A DNA stretch of 24,109 nt from an uncultured Campylobacter sp. Its GTDB lineage: Bacteria; Campylobacterota; Campylobacteria; Campylobacterales; Campylobacteraceae. Location of the stretch: positions 1 to 24,109 of the forward strand of contig NZ_CALLWC010000073.1 in assembly GCF_938015785.1 (NCBI RefSeq). The letters run 5' to 3'. The notes under the pieces are model-generated. The model saw only the letters and a list, made by a program, of their open reading frames with translations. It did no database searches and was not told the DNA's origin. The position numbers and the translations under genes are program-made. Below are positions 6,925-14,948 of this stretch, one piece after another. Each line of letters begins with the position of its first letter. Position 1 is the first letter of the stretch.

Positions 6925-8359
6925 AATTAACGAGATAGAGGCGGATTTTGAAGTTATTTTAGTTGTGGATAAAAATTTAAATCACGAATTTATTAAAGAC
7001 ACGGATAAGTTTGCGCTTTTTAATTACAAAGGCGAGGGCAATCTACTCCTTGCCGAGAGCGGACGGCTGTACGTCGGCGTTAAGGAGCTTAGCTTCGATA
7101 GGTTGCGAGCGGCGCTTGCGAGCGCATACAATGCGCTCAAGGGCTATGCGATCAAAAATTTTAAAATCGCCTTTTACAAATGCGGATGCGACCGCAGAAG
7201 TACAATGGCGATGGTCGAGGGCGTGCTTTTGGGCGGCTATGAGTTTAATAAATACAAAAGCGAGAAGAAAAGCTCCAGCTTGAATGAAATTTTAATCTCT
7301 ACGCAGGAGTACGGCGGCAGTAGCCCCGACGTGCAAAAGATGAACTACGGCGTGCAGCAGGGCACCGTGATGGCAAACGCCGCAAATTTTACGCGCGATG
7401 GCGTCAATGAGATTCCTGAAATTTACACACCCGAAAAGATGGCGAGCGAGGCTGAAATTCTAGCCTCAAACTACGACGACGTGAGCGTTAAAATTTACGA
7501 CGAGGACTTTTTGCGAGAGCAGAATATGAATGCGTTTTTGGCGGTTAATCGCTCCAGTGCTCATCCGCCGCGCCTAATTCATCTGATCTATAAGCCGCAG
7601 CGCTGCCTAAAGCGCGTCGTTTTCGTGGGCAAAGGGCTTACTTACGACAGCGGCGGGCTAAGTTTGAAGCCTGCCGATTATATGCTTACGATGAAAAGCG
7701 ACAAAAGCGGCGCGCTTGCCGCGATGGGCATCATCAAGGGCGCTGCCGAGCTAGAGCTGCCGTTTGAGATACATGCGGTCATCGGCGCTACCGAAAATAT
7801 GATCGGCGGCGATTCGTATAAGCCCGACGACGTGCTGCTTAGTCGCAGCGGCGTAAGCATAGAGGTGCGAAACACCGACGCAGAGGGGCGGCTCGTGCTT
7901 GCCGACTGCCTAAGCTACGCGCAGGATCTTGAGCCAGGTCTGCTAATCGATATGGCGACGCTTACCGGCGCTTGCGTCGTGGGGCTAGGCGAATACACTA
8001 GCGGTATCATGGGAAACAGCGAGGAGCTAAAGCGTAAATTTAAAGATCTTAGCGATTGTAGCGGCGAGCTATTTAGTATTTTGGAATTTAACGATTATCT
8101 GCGCGAGCTAATCAAAAGCAGTATCGCAGACATCTCCAACTGCTCCTCCAGCAGGTACGGCGGCGCGATAACCGCGGGGCTGTTTTTGGATAAATTTATA
8201 AAGGACGAGTATAAAGACAAGTGGCTGCACCTCGACATCGCGGGGCCTGCGTATCTGGAAAAGGCGTGGGGCTATTACGCGGCAGGCGCGACTGGCGCGG
8301 GCGTGAGAGCTAGCCTATATTTCTTGCAGGCTCTAGCCAAAGAGCTGAAGGACGCGTAG
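6899..8359 (+). CDS. pepA: Leucyl aminopeptidase (M17, PepA)
   Basis: Cytosolic two-metal aminopeptidase that removes N-terminal residues from peptides; some family members also bind DNA. It has 486 residues. The C-terminal catalytic domain shows GKGLTYDSGGLSLKP (Lys245, Asp250, Lys257), MKSDKSG (Asp268) and the M17 signature NTDAEGRL (Asp327, Glu329, Arg331), so all metal ligands and catalytic residues are present. DMATLTGACVVGLG and the SSSRYGGAITAGLF region also match. The start at 6899 lies inside the end of the DedA gene and has AAAGGAA seven bases upstream. The TAG abuts the ychF ATG. Confidence 0.96.
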   Translation: MKVKLLDRKINEIEADFEVILVVDKNLNHEFIKDTDKFALFNYKGEGNLLLAESGRLYVGVKELSFDRLRAALASAYNALKGYAIKNFKIAFYKCGCDRRSTMAMVEGVLLGGYEFNKYKSEKKSSSLNEILISTQEYGGSSPDVQKMNYGVQQGTVMANAANFTRDGVNEIPEIYTPEKMASEAEILASNYDDVSVKIYDEDFLREQNMNAFLAVNRSSAHPPRLIHLIYKPQRCLKRVVFVGKGLTYDSGGLSLKPADYMLTMKSDKSGALAAMGIIKGAAELELPFEIHAVIGATENMIGGDSYKPDDVLLSRSGVSIEVRNTDAEGRLVLADCLSYAQDLEPGLLIDMATLTGACVVGLGEYTSGIMGNSEELKRKFKDLSDCSGELFSILEFNDYLRELIKSSIADISNCSSSRYGGAITAGLFLDKFIKDEYKDKWLHLDIAGPAYLEKAWGYYAAGATGAGVRASLYFLQALAKELKDA

Positions 8360-9463
8360 ATGGGGCTTTCAGTAGGGATCGTAGGGCTTCCGAACGTCGG
8401 TAAATCCACTACTTTTAATGCACTTAGCGGCGCACAAAACGCGCAGGCGCAGAACTATCCGTTCTGCACGATTGAGCCTAATAAAGCGGTCGTGCCCGTG
8501 CCCGATGCCAGGCTCGGCAAGCTAGCGCAGATTGTTAAGCCCGGTCGCATCGTGCATTCGACTATCGAGTTTGTAGATATCGCAGGCCTCGTGCGCGGAG
8601 CTAGCAAGGGCGAGGGGCTGGGGAATAAATTTCTTTCAAATATCCGCGAGTGCGAGATCATCCTTCATATCGTGCGCTGCTTCGAAAGCGGCGACATAAC
8701 CCACGTCGAAGGCTGCGTCGATCCTATCCGCGACATCGAGATCATCGAAACCGAGCTTATTTTAGCGGACATCGAGCAGCTTGGCCGCAAGATCGAGCGT
8801 CTCGGCAAGGAAGCCAAAGCAAATCAAAAGGGCGCTAAAGAGGCGCTAGCCGTAGCAAACGAGCTTTTGGCGCATCTAAACGACGGCAAGCCCGCTTCAA
8901 ATTTCGCGCTCAAAGAGGACGAAAGCTACATCGCTTTAAATCGCGAGCTGCGCCTGCTTAGCGCCAAGGATGTAATCTACGGCGCCAATGTGGACGAAGA
9001 CGGCATCGCGCAAGATAACGAATACGTCGCGCGCGTAAGAGAATATGCAAGCGCCCGCGGCGCCGAGGTGATCAAGCTCTGCGCCAAGATCGAAGAGGAG
9101 CTCATAGGCTTAAGCGATGAGGAGACGCACGAGATGCTGCAAAGCCTGGGCGCGCAGCAAAGCGGGCTGGAACTCATCATCAAGCGCTCATTTGCGAAGC
9201 TCAGCCTCATCAGCTACTTTACCGCAGGCGAGATGGAGGTTCGCGCGTGGACGATCACGAAGGGCTGGAAGGCCCCGAAGGCCGCGAGCGTGATTCACAA
9301 CGACTTTGAGCGCGGATTTATCAGAGCCGAGGTGATCGGATTTGAAGATTTTATCGCGTGCGGCGGCGAGAGCAGGGCGAAAGAAGCGGGCAAAATGCGC
9401 CTTGAGGGCAAGGACTACGTCGTGCAAGACGGCGACGTGATGCACTTTAGATTTAACGTTTAG
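8360..9463 (+). CDS. ychF: YchF/EngD-type redox-regulated ATPase (OBG GTPase superfamily)
   Basis: Cytoplasmic P-loop NTPase of the Obg superfamily that prefers ATP and binds ribosomes; implicated in stress and translation control. It has 367 residues (E. coli 363). Visible parts: G1 GLPNVGKST at 9-17, G3 DIAGLVRG at about 73-80, an internal coiled-coil insertion at about 130-180, the altered G4 NVDE at about 210 (the YchF mark) and a C-terminal TGS domain from about 280 ending KDYVVQDGDVMHFRFNV. It is the last gene of the operon, directly joined to pepA with no spacer. No strong T-tailed terminator follows. Confidence 0.96.
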   Translation: MGLSVGIVGLPNVGKSTTFNALSGAQNAQAQNYPFCTIEPNKAVVPVPDARLGKLAQIVKPGRIVHSTIEFVDIAGLVRGASKGEGLGNKFLSNIRECEIILHIVRCFESGDITHVEGCVDPIRDIEIIETELILADIEQLGRKIERLGKEAKANQKGAKEALAVANELLAHLNDGKPASNFALKEDESYIALNRELRLLSAKDVIYGANVDEDGIAQDNEYVARVREYASARGAEVIKLCAKIEEELIGLSDEETHEMLQSLGAQQSGLELIIKRSFAKLSLISYFTAGEMEVRAWTITKGWKAPKAASVIHNDFERGFIRAEVIGFEDFIACGGESRAKEAGKMRLEGKDYVVQDGDVMHFRFNV

Positions 9464-9600
9464 AATTTATTTTTAGGTGCGTTGAAATTCGGACTGCGCT
9501 AGCTTTAAAATTTAGTAAAATTTCGGCTCAAATGCGGGTTTAATAAAATTTTGATTTTGTGCGTAGCGGCTTTTGGCTGAAATTTGAATCACTAGAACAA

Positions 9601-9628
9601 AACGAGACTTGTGCGCTAAAGCCTCGTT
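9601..9628. terminator. Weak candidate hairpin downstream of ychF
   Basis: AACGAG pairs with CTCGTT, then one mismatch, then CTT pairs with AAG around an 8-base loop. It is followed by AAAATTTC on the plus strand, not a U-tract, so it is a weak terminator candidate for the folD-ychF operon. On the minus strand it is followed by TTGTTC. Confidence 0.3.
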
Positions 9629-9654
9629 AAAATTTCGAGGTCAAATTTAATCGG

Positions 9655-9687
9655 CTTTGCTCGCGTTAAAATTTTACGCAAGCAAAG
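9655..9687. repeat. 33-bp near-perfect inverted repeat
   Basis: CTTTGCT at the left pairs with AGCAAAG at the right. After one mismatch, GCG pairs with CGC around the core TAAAATTTTA, with one extra T. It could form a long hairpin or cruciform. No adjacent T-tract and no known motif. Confidence 0.55.
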
Positions 9688-10194
9688 TTGCACTGCGCTG
9701 GATTTGCGCTTAAATTCGCCTGGCAAAATACGTATAAGAAATACTTCCAAAATCGCGCAAAAATTTATATACGGCGAAAACTGCGCGTAAATTTAAAGGG
9801 CAAAATTTTACTAAGATCTCAAAGCTCGTATATGTACGCGATAGTATTTGAGTTCTATATTTAAATTTACGGCTTGTAATTTGATATCCGGCGATTTTTA
9901 AATTTTATGATCTTAAATTTAAACATGTTTGTTTAGTATGCGGTGCGAACCGCGCTCGTAAAGCTAACCGTATTAAATTTGCCGCCGATAAGCGCGGCGG
10001 AATTTAGCGAAAATTTTAAAATCAAGCTCGCGATTAGTCCATCTTGCTGCACGAAATTAGGAGTCGCGGAATTTTGTCGCGTAGAATTCCGTCGCGCCGC
10101 AGAGCCTTGCGGGAAAGATGAGCGGGTTTTTCTAGCGCCGAGCAAACAAGCGCCTAGCAAGCGGCGCGAAATTTAAACTTAATTTTGGAGGATT

Positions 10195-10941
10195 ATGCGA
10201 AATAAGCAGCCCTGTATCGAAGGCAGGATAGAAAACTTGCACGTTCGCGTCCTTAGGCAGGAGATCGAGACGCTCGTGCTTTTTGAGATCGGCGGTGTTC
10301 GCTTTCGCATGCGTTGCAGGGCATTCTCGTTTAAGCAGGGCGATTTAGTGCGCGTAAAATACTGCAAGCAGGGATATTTAGGCAGCCTCGTCGCCTTGGA
10401 AGTCGAGCGCCGCAGAACGCCTTTGGAATATGCCCGCGATTTTGCGTTGAGTGCGCTAGATGCCGCGAAGCGCGCACTATCTTTAGCTTGGGATGTTTTG
10501 ATTACATTCGGTCTGATCTTTTTCGCCACGACGGTATTTTACGCGATCTATTTTGCGTCCAAAAAAGACGCATTCTCAAACCTAGGCGATTTTTTCTACA
10601 CTTGTGCGGGGCTTGCGCTCGTTGCGATGATAATTCTGGCGCACATTTATTCGATCATCCGCGCTATTGAAAGGCGCGCGCCTCGTTTGACACAACTGGC
10701 GTTTAGCCTTGCCGAGCGGCTACTTAGCTTGGCGCGACTATTTTGGGCGGTACTGCTTTTTTGCATCGCTGTGATTGCGGTACTGCTTTGGATTTATATG
10801 ACATTTATTGAGGGTAAAACGACAAGCCTGAGCGATTTTTTCTATTCTTGCGTAGTGCTTACGCTTGTGTGCATGATATGCCTAATTTGTTCTACTTGCA
10901 TGCAAAAACTCTCATCGTGGCGCAAGCGTCGCAAAAAATAG
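10195..10941 (+). CDS. Unrecognised four-helix membrane protein with internal duplication
   Basis: I do not recognise a family. Residues 1-75 form a soluble, beta-rich N-terminal part containing Cys7, Cys41 and Cys57 (VRFRMRCRAFSFKQGDLVRVKY). Four membrane segments follow at about 101-121, 133-153, 183-204 and 215-235, with a short basic C-terminus (SSWRKRRKK). Residues 92-153 and 174-235 align without a gap at an offset of 82: xRxLSLA, then a helix, then (S/N)L-x-DFFY(T/S)C and a second helix. The protein is therefore two copies of a two-helix unit. GGAGG at 10187-10191 supports the ATG. It stands alone between two large spacers and could be a stress or envelope protein, but no function can be assigned. 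Confidence 0.8.
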   Translation: MRNKQPCIEGRIENLHVRVLRQEIETLVLFEIGGVRFRMRCRAFSFKQGDLVRVKYCKQGYLGSLVALEVERRRTPLEYARDFALSALDAAKRALSLAWDVLITFGLIFFATTVFYAIYFASKKDAFSNLGDFFYTCAGLALVAMIILAHIYSIIRAIERRAPRLTQLAFSLAERLLSLARLFWAVLLFCIAVIAVLLWIYMTFIEGKTTSLSDFFYSCVVLTLVCMICLICSTCMQKLSSWRKRRKK

Positions 10942-10997
10942 CGCTACCCCGCCGCACAAATACACTACACGGAATTTTATAATTCTGTTACCTCAAA

Positions 10998-11146
10998 TTT
11001 TGCCGGGCAGAATTTCGCGCCATGCTATAAATTTTATGCGCCGCGAAATTTTGAAATTTTGTTTTGCACAAATACGGCAAGCGGCAAAATTCCGCCACGC
11101 GAATAAACCATACCGCTGCAAATTTTACATTTTTAAATTCCCGCGC
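10998..11146 (+). repeat. Direct repeat flanking the TonB receptor, copy 1
   Basis: Positions 10998-11111 match 14731-14844 in the same orientation without gaps, about 103 of 114 bases by hand alignment. After that, 11112-11146 resumes similarity with 14901-14935; copy 2 has 56 extra bases at the junction. Inside is an inverted pair, GAATTTCGCG against CGCGAAATTT, around TATAAATTTTAT, so the element can fold. It is not coding. The nature of the element is unknown. Confidence 0.8.
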
Positions 11147-11192
11147 TCCTAAGCCTTTGATCGCTCGCCGTTTATTTTGAAGACGGCGGAAA

Positions 11193-11217
11193 CTCAAACG
11201 AGCTAAGCTCGCTTGAG
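11193..11217 (-). terminator. Candidate terminator of the TonB-dependent receptor
   Basis: On the minus strand CTCAAGCGAGC pairs with GCTCGTTTGAG (11 pairs with one G-T wobble) around a TTA loop. It is followed by TTTCC about 70 bases after the receptor stop. The stem is strong and the T-run short, so a terminator is likely but not certain. Confidence 0.5.
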
Positions 11218-11288
11218 CCGGAATTTCGGATAAATTTAAATCGCGCTTAGCGCTAACATCTAAGCAATCGACTTAACAGGCAGCCGAC

Positions 11289-14200
11289 CTAAAACGTTAT
11301 CTCCCAGTTAAATCTAAAATTTCTGCGCGGCGCGTAAAACCTGCCGATGCCCGCGCCGGTGTTTTGATCTATCAAATTCGTCGTTCCGAATCCCCTGATG
11401 GATCTGGCTGAATCCCAAGTGATATATTTGGTGTTCGTGATATTATAAACGCCGAAGCCGAAATTAAAATTTTTATGAGGTCTTGCGTAGGTTATGATGT
11501 CCAAAACCGTATAATTTCCGCTCCTCCATGCTAGCGTGCTATCGGTCACGGGTTTTCCTTTGATCTTTTTGCCGGGCACGATCTGACCGCTATCGGGGTC
11601 TATGTGCTCCATCTGCTCTTTCCAATACATATTGTAGCTATCTTTGGCCTTTTTCTCTCCGACGCTCGTTATGAAAAGGTCTATGCCGTATTTATCGCCT
11701 GGTGCGGAGTAGCCGATATTATAAACCGAAGTCGGCGGCTGAATGGCGTTCATCGGTATATCTCCGTCCATCCTACCTCTTTGCTTGGTAAATTTATATC
11801 CTATCCTAAAGCCTTCAAGCGTGGAGGAGACATCGCCTAATTCCATATGGGCGTTTATTTCAAAGCCATTGACTTTGGCGCTATCTCTGTTTTTGTTCTG
11901 CCAAAACGGATATTGCAAAGCGCTTCCTACTTCAACGGCCTTCATCCTTAAAAATACCAAATCTATAAAGTTATCGTAATCGGTTTTAAAAATATCAAAC
12001 GTTATGAAGCTTTGATCTTTATAAAACGTCAAGGCGGCCTCTTTTGTTTTTGCGATCTCGGCTTTTAAATCAACGTTAGGCGCGATCGAAAAGCTCGGAT
12101 GCTTAAAGGTCATATACATCTCATCCGATGTCGGAGCGCGAAACCCTTTTGAATATTTAAGCTGAAATCTCATAAAATCGAGCGGATCCAAATTTAACCC
12201 GAGCGTATAAGAATCGCTTTTAAATTCTTTATTTTGAAGCAGTATTGCTAAATTTTGTCTGATATTTTCGTTCATACAAGGGGTATTGTATCCGCACGTA
12301 GCTCCCGGCCCGTAAGCATTGCCCGGTAGCGGCACGAAGATGCCTGCTATCAAGCCCTTCGGCACGGGAATGTTCTCGTCGTATTTGGGCATATGTTTTA
12401 CCTTGTCGTATCGATAATTTAAATCCAGTCCCAACCAATCCGTGATCTTAAAATCATCTCCGATAAACAAAGCGGTAGTTCTAGTCTCTACGGGGATGAG
12501 ATAGGTTTGCTTCATTCCCGTGTTGCTTTTCGGGCCATTGGCGCCCGGATACCAATTCGGCTTTAAAACATATCCGTTCGAATCCGCATTCGGATTGCTC
12601 GGCTCAAATTTATAGCCGTAAAATTTACTCGCCCACCATTTTTCATTTTCACCTTTAAAGCCGTCTTGATCTATCATTACTTTTTTCGTTTTCTCTAAAA
12701 GACCGCCGTATTTTATATAGTGCTGGGTTTGAAATACTTTAAGTTCTTTTTCAAATTTTATATCAAACTGATTCGTATCGGTATTTAAATCTCTGTCGTG
12801 ATATTGATCTTCTGCATAGCCCGCCGATTTCGGCCTTATGATCCTTGTATCCTCGTCAAAGAAACCGCCTGAATCTTTTTCGACCTTTACTCTACCGTAT
12901 TTCGTGCCGTCGGGAGCCGTTTTTATCTCAATATCTCTATCTACGTAGTCGTGTTTCCAGTTTCCCATATTATCTTGATATAGCCTTGAGACTCGAAATT
13001 TCTTAGTACAGTCTATCTTAGAGCAGTCTAAAAGCATATAATCGAGCCTACCTCCGTCTTCTTGCCACTCGACCTTGTTGCCTTTGCTGTCTCTAAAATC
13101 TCTTTCCGTACTCCATCCGCTGGTATCGAGATCGGGCGTAAGCTCTTTGCCGTATTTATCTACTATTTTATACACACCCGCTTTCTTATCATATACCAGA
13201 TCTAGACCGTTTGGGTTTCTGACGTTATTGCACTTGTCGTTGTTGCAGTATTCGTCGGTCTTTGCTTTATTTCGTATCTTTTGCGTAGAATACGATACTT
13301 TAAAAGTATCCCAAAACGGCGTTTCTACAAAATTTTCGTAGGCGAATTGAATGTTTTTTCTATGAGATTTATCGTTCGTTATCCTCTCTCCCAGCTTCGT
13401 ATCCTGCAATGAGTAGCTGTATGAGCGAAGCGAATAGGATAAATCCTCTCCTTTGGATTTAAGAGTTGAATCATCATTCATAATGCTAAATCTATGCTCA
13501 TCGGCCGGCTGAAAACCGATCTTTACCATAGTGCTGGTGCGGGTTATATGATAGGGATCTGCCTTTTCTCTTTCCCTGCCGACTTTTGTTCTATCCTCTT
13601 TTGGCGAGTAGATATTGTAGAAATAATTTTTGATCTCGCGGCCGTTTCTTTTCGTATTTATTACCAACAGATCGAGCCATTTGTATCTTCCTGCGAAAGT
13701 AAGCGATCTCATATTTTGGGAATTCATACTTTGATATCCGTTTTTAAAGCCAAAGTGAAAGTCTTTGTTTATCAGATAATCCCTTGCGTCTTTCGTCTCA
13801 AACATTACCGATCCGCCCAGCGCTCCCGAGCCCGTTTTTATCGAATCCGCGCCTTTTGTTATGGTCGCAACTTTGACGTTTTCCATCTCCACGCTATTGC
13901 GGGTGTTATTGAAATTTCCGTAACCTTCAAAAAGCTCTTTGAAGCCTTGCGAGCTTAGAGTTTCTGCCTGACGAAGTCCGTCTATCGTTATGGCGACGCG
14001 GTTTTCATCCACGCCGCGCACGGCATAGCCGCTCGTGCCGAAACGACCAGCCTCTACCGCCGTAACACCCGTTTGGTATCGCACCAAGTCTCTACTATCG
14101 GTGATCTGCTGCTTCTTAATAGTCTGCGCGGTGGTTTTTGTTTCGCCGACCTTTTGCTCGGCTACGCTTTGCGAATCGACATTGCCGGTTACCTGGATAG

Positions 14201-14294
14201 TTCCTAATTCTTGTGAGTTGGTCGGCTCTTCCGCGTAAAGCGAGCCATAAAAGAGCAGCGAGGCATAGAGAGAGAGAGAGAATCTTCTAAACAT
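11289..14294 (-). CDS. TonB-dependent hemoglobin/transferrin/lactoferrin-family receptor
   Basis: Outer-membrane receptor that would take iron or heme from host proteins with energy from TonB-ExbBD. It has 1001 residues. The signal peptide 1-21 ends LYA. A TonB box-like TIQVTG is at 32-37, and the plug at about 45-170 has RDLVRYQTGV, GYAVRGVDENRVAITIDG and KGADSIKTGSGALGG, typical of the TbpA/LbpA/HgbA class. The barrel carries FRAP at about 718, a His at about 732 (FKHPSF) and PNVDLKAE, an arrangement seen in hemoglobin receptors such as Haemophilus Hgp, so hemoglobin or heme is the likeliest cargo. Three close Cys pairs (YCNNDKC, DCSKIDC, TCGYNTPC) suggest disulfide-bonded loops. It ends in an aromatic residue (ITF), as barrel proteins do. 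AAGGAAA supports the ATG. A (CT)7 tract lies in codons 5-10. Its GC looks lower than that of its neighbours. No tonB or exb gene is adjacent. Confidence 0.92.
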   Translation of the reverse strand: MFRRFSLSLYASLLFYGSLYAEEPTNSQELGTIQVTGNVDSQSVAEQKVGETKTTAQTIKKQQITDSRDLVRYQTGVTAVEAGRFGTSGYAVRGVDENRVAITIDGLRQAETLSSQGFKELFEGYGNFNNTRNSVEMENVKVATITKGADSIKTGSGALGGSVMFETKDARDYLINKDFHFGFKNGYQSMNSQNMRSLTFAGRYKWLDLLVINTKRNGREIKNYFYNIYSPKEDRTKVGREREKADPYHITRTSTMVKIGFQPADEHRFSIMNDDSTLKSKGEDLSYSLRSYSYSLQDTKLGERITNDKSHRKNIQFAYENFVETPFWDTFKVSYSTQKIRNKAKTDEYCNNDKCNNVRNPNGLDLVYDKKAGVYKIVDKYGKELTPDLDTSGWSTERDFRDSKGNKVEWQEDGGRLDYMLLDCSKIDCTKKFRVSRLYQDNMGNWKHDYVDRDIEIKTAPDGTKYGRVKVEKDSGGFFDEDTRIIRPKSAGYAEDQYHDRDLNTDTNQFDIKFEKELKVFQTQHYIKYGGLLEKTKKVMIDQDGFKGENEKWWASKFYGYKFEPSNPNADSNGYVLKPNWYPGANGPKSNTGMKQTYLIPVETRTTALFIGDDFKITDWLGLDLNYRYDKVKHMPKYDENIPVPKGLIAGIFVPLPGNAYGPGATCGYNTPCMNENIRQNLAILLQNKEFKSDSYTLGLNLDPLDFMRFQLKYSKGFRAPTSDEMYMTFKHPSFSIAPNVDLKAEIAKTKEAALTFYKDQSFITFDIFKTDYDNFIDLVFLRMKAVEVGSALQYPFWQNKNRDSAKVNGFEINAHMELGDVSSTLEGFRIGYKFTKQRGRMDGDIPMNAIQPPTSVYNIGYSAPGDKYGIDLFITSVGEKKAKDSYNMYWKEQMEHIDPDSGQIVPGKKIKGKPVTDSTLAWRSGNYTVLDIITYARPHKNFNFGFGVYNITNTKYITWDSARSIRGFGTTNLIDQNTGAGIGRFYAPRRNFRFNWEITF
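14267..14281 (-). repeat. (CT)7 dinucleotide tract in the receptor signal-peptide codons
   Basis: On the coding strand, TTCTCTCTCTCTCTCTAT spans codons 5-10 (Phe-Ser-Leu-Ser-Leu-Tyr), seven CT units. Gain or loss of one unit shifts the frame near the start and would switch the receptor off, the usual layout of a phase-variable contingency locus. Seven units is at the short end for such loci. Here the gene is in frame (ON). Confidence 0.75.
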
Positions 14295-14308
14295 TCATAT
14301 TTCCTTAC

Positions 14309-14334
14309 TTAATGATTATAGAATTGATTATTAA
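14309..14334 (-). promoter_or_regulatory. Receptor promoter with overlapping Fur-box-like site
   Basis: On the minus strand a perfect TATAAT -10 box lies at 14320-14315, about 20 bases before the start codon. It is embedded in an imperfect A/T palindrome (TTAATAATC to ATAATCATTAA) that resembles the GATAATGATAATCATTATC Fur box. No -35 is seen, which is normal for Campylobacter sigma-70 promoters. Iron repression through Fur is an inference from this site and the receptor class. Confidence 0.5.
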
Positions 14335-14948
14335 CGCGGCGAATAATAATACAAAGATTTTTAATGTTTAATTAAATTGCAGTTTAAATTCAAGTATAAA
14401 TTTTAAATGGCTAAAATTTTGATTTTTAAGAAGTAAAAAATTTTAAATAGTCAAGAAATGCGTAATAGGCGTATTTTAAGCTTTAATATAGCCTAAATTT
14501 TGCAAAGCGTTTTTGAAACGGCTAGTAAAAATGCTAAAAATTATAAGAGAGCGAATGATAATAAAGCGCATTTTATAATAAGTAACGCGCTTTTTAAATC
14601 ATGATATTTTTGCCGGTAATTTTAAAATTTTGTGCCCAATCGCTGCATTGTAAATTTATCATTTTATAGATTGTCGCCTCTCGGGATTTGTTAGCAGATT
14701 TATTTATCGGTGCCGGAATAGGGCATAAATTTTTGCCGGGTAGAATTTCACGCTGCGCTATAAATTTTATGCGCCGCGAAATTTTGAAATTTCGTTTCGT
14801 ACAAATACGGCAAGCTACAAAATTCCGCCACGCGAATAAAGCATGCCGCCACGTTACGGGCATCGATAATCTACTCGTTTATTCCGCCAAATTAATTCAT
14901 ACCGCCGCAAATTTTATGTTTTAAAATTCCGCGCCGAATTTCTCGCGG
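14335..14948. other. Spacer upstream of the receptor, with direct-repeat copy 2
   Basis: No gene is seen. The part 14350-14600 is very A/T-rich. AAAGCGC at 14563-14569 pairs with GCGCTTT at 14587-14593 as a possible hairpin. From 14731 on lies repeat copy 2. A minus-strand 89-codon frame (14594-14863) overlaps the repeat in a frame not kept in copy 1 and is rejected. Confidence 0.5.
14731..14935 (+). repeat. Direct repeat flanking the TonB receptor, copy 2
   Basis: Same orientation as copy 1 at 10998, with an ungapped 114-base match at about 90%. A 56-base block absent from copy 1 follows (14845-14900), then about 35 further similar bases. The copy ends about 13 bases from the stop of the broken minus-strand gene at 14949. 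With copy 1 it brackets the receptor, its promoter and its terminator. Confidence 0.8.

Larger units (their letters stand above)
9464..10194. other. 731-bp non-coding spacer with hairpins and A/T words
   Basis: I see no gene here. A 77-codon frame at 9943-10176 has no ribosome binding site and reads like spacer words (AEFSENFKI, VAEFCRVEF), so it is rejected. Two hairpins are visible at 9601-9628 and 9655-9687. GGAGG at 10187-10191 serves the next gene. The promoter of that gene must lie here, but no clear -10 stands out. Confidence 0.5.
10942..11288. other. Spacer holding direct-repeat copy 1 and the receptor terminator
   Basis: No gene is seen; a 69-codon minus-strand frame (10988-11197) is rejected because the homologous repeat copy near 14731 reads in a different frame. 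The stretch contains repeat copy 1 (10998-11146) and a strong hairpin at 11193-11217. Confidence 0.6.

Noticed and set aside
9943..10176. 77-codon plus-strand frame before the orphan membrane protein
   Set aside because: No ribosome binding site, and its residues are the translation of common spacer words; it stops just before the real gene.
10988..11197. Minus-strand frame of 69 codons over repeat copy 1
   Set aside because: The homologous DNA in copy 2 is read in a different frame, so the reading frame is not conserved.
14563..14593. Hairpin AAAGCGC/GCGCTTT as a terminator
   Set aside because: A 17-base loop, a short stem and no gene on the proper strand ending nearby.
14594..14863. Minus-strand frame of 89 codons over repeat copy 2
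   Set aside because: Same reason as for copy 1; no recognisable start signal or protein features.
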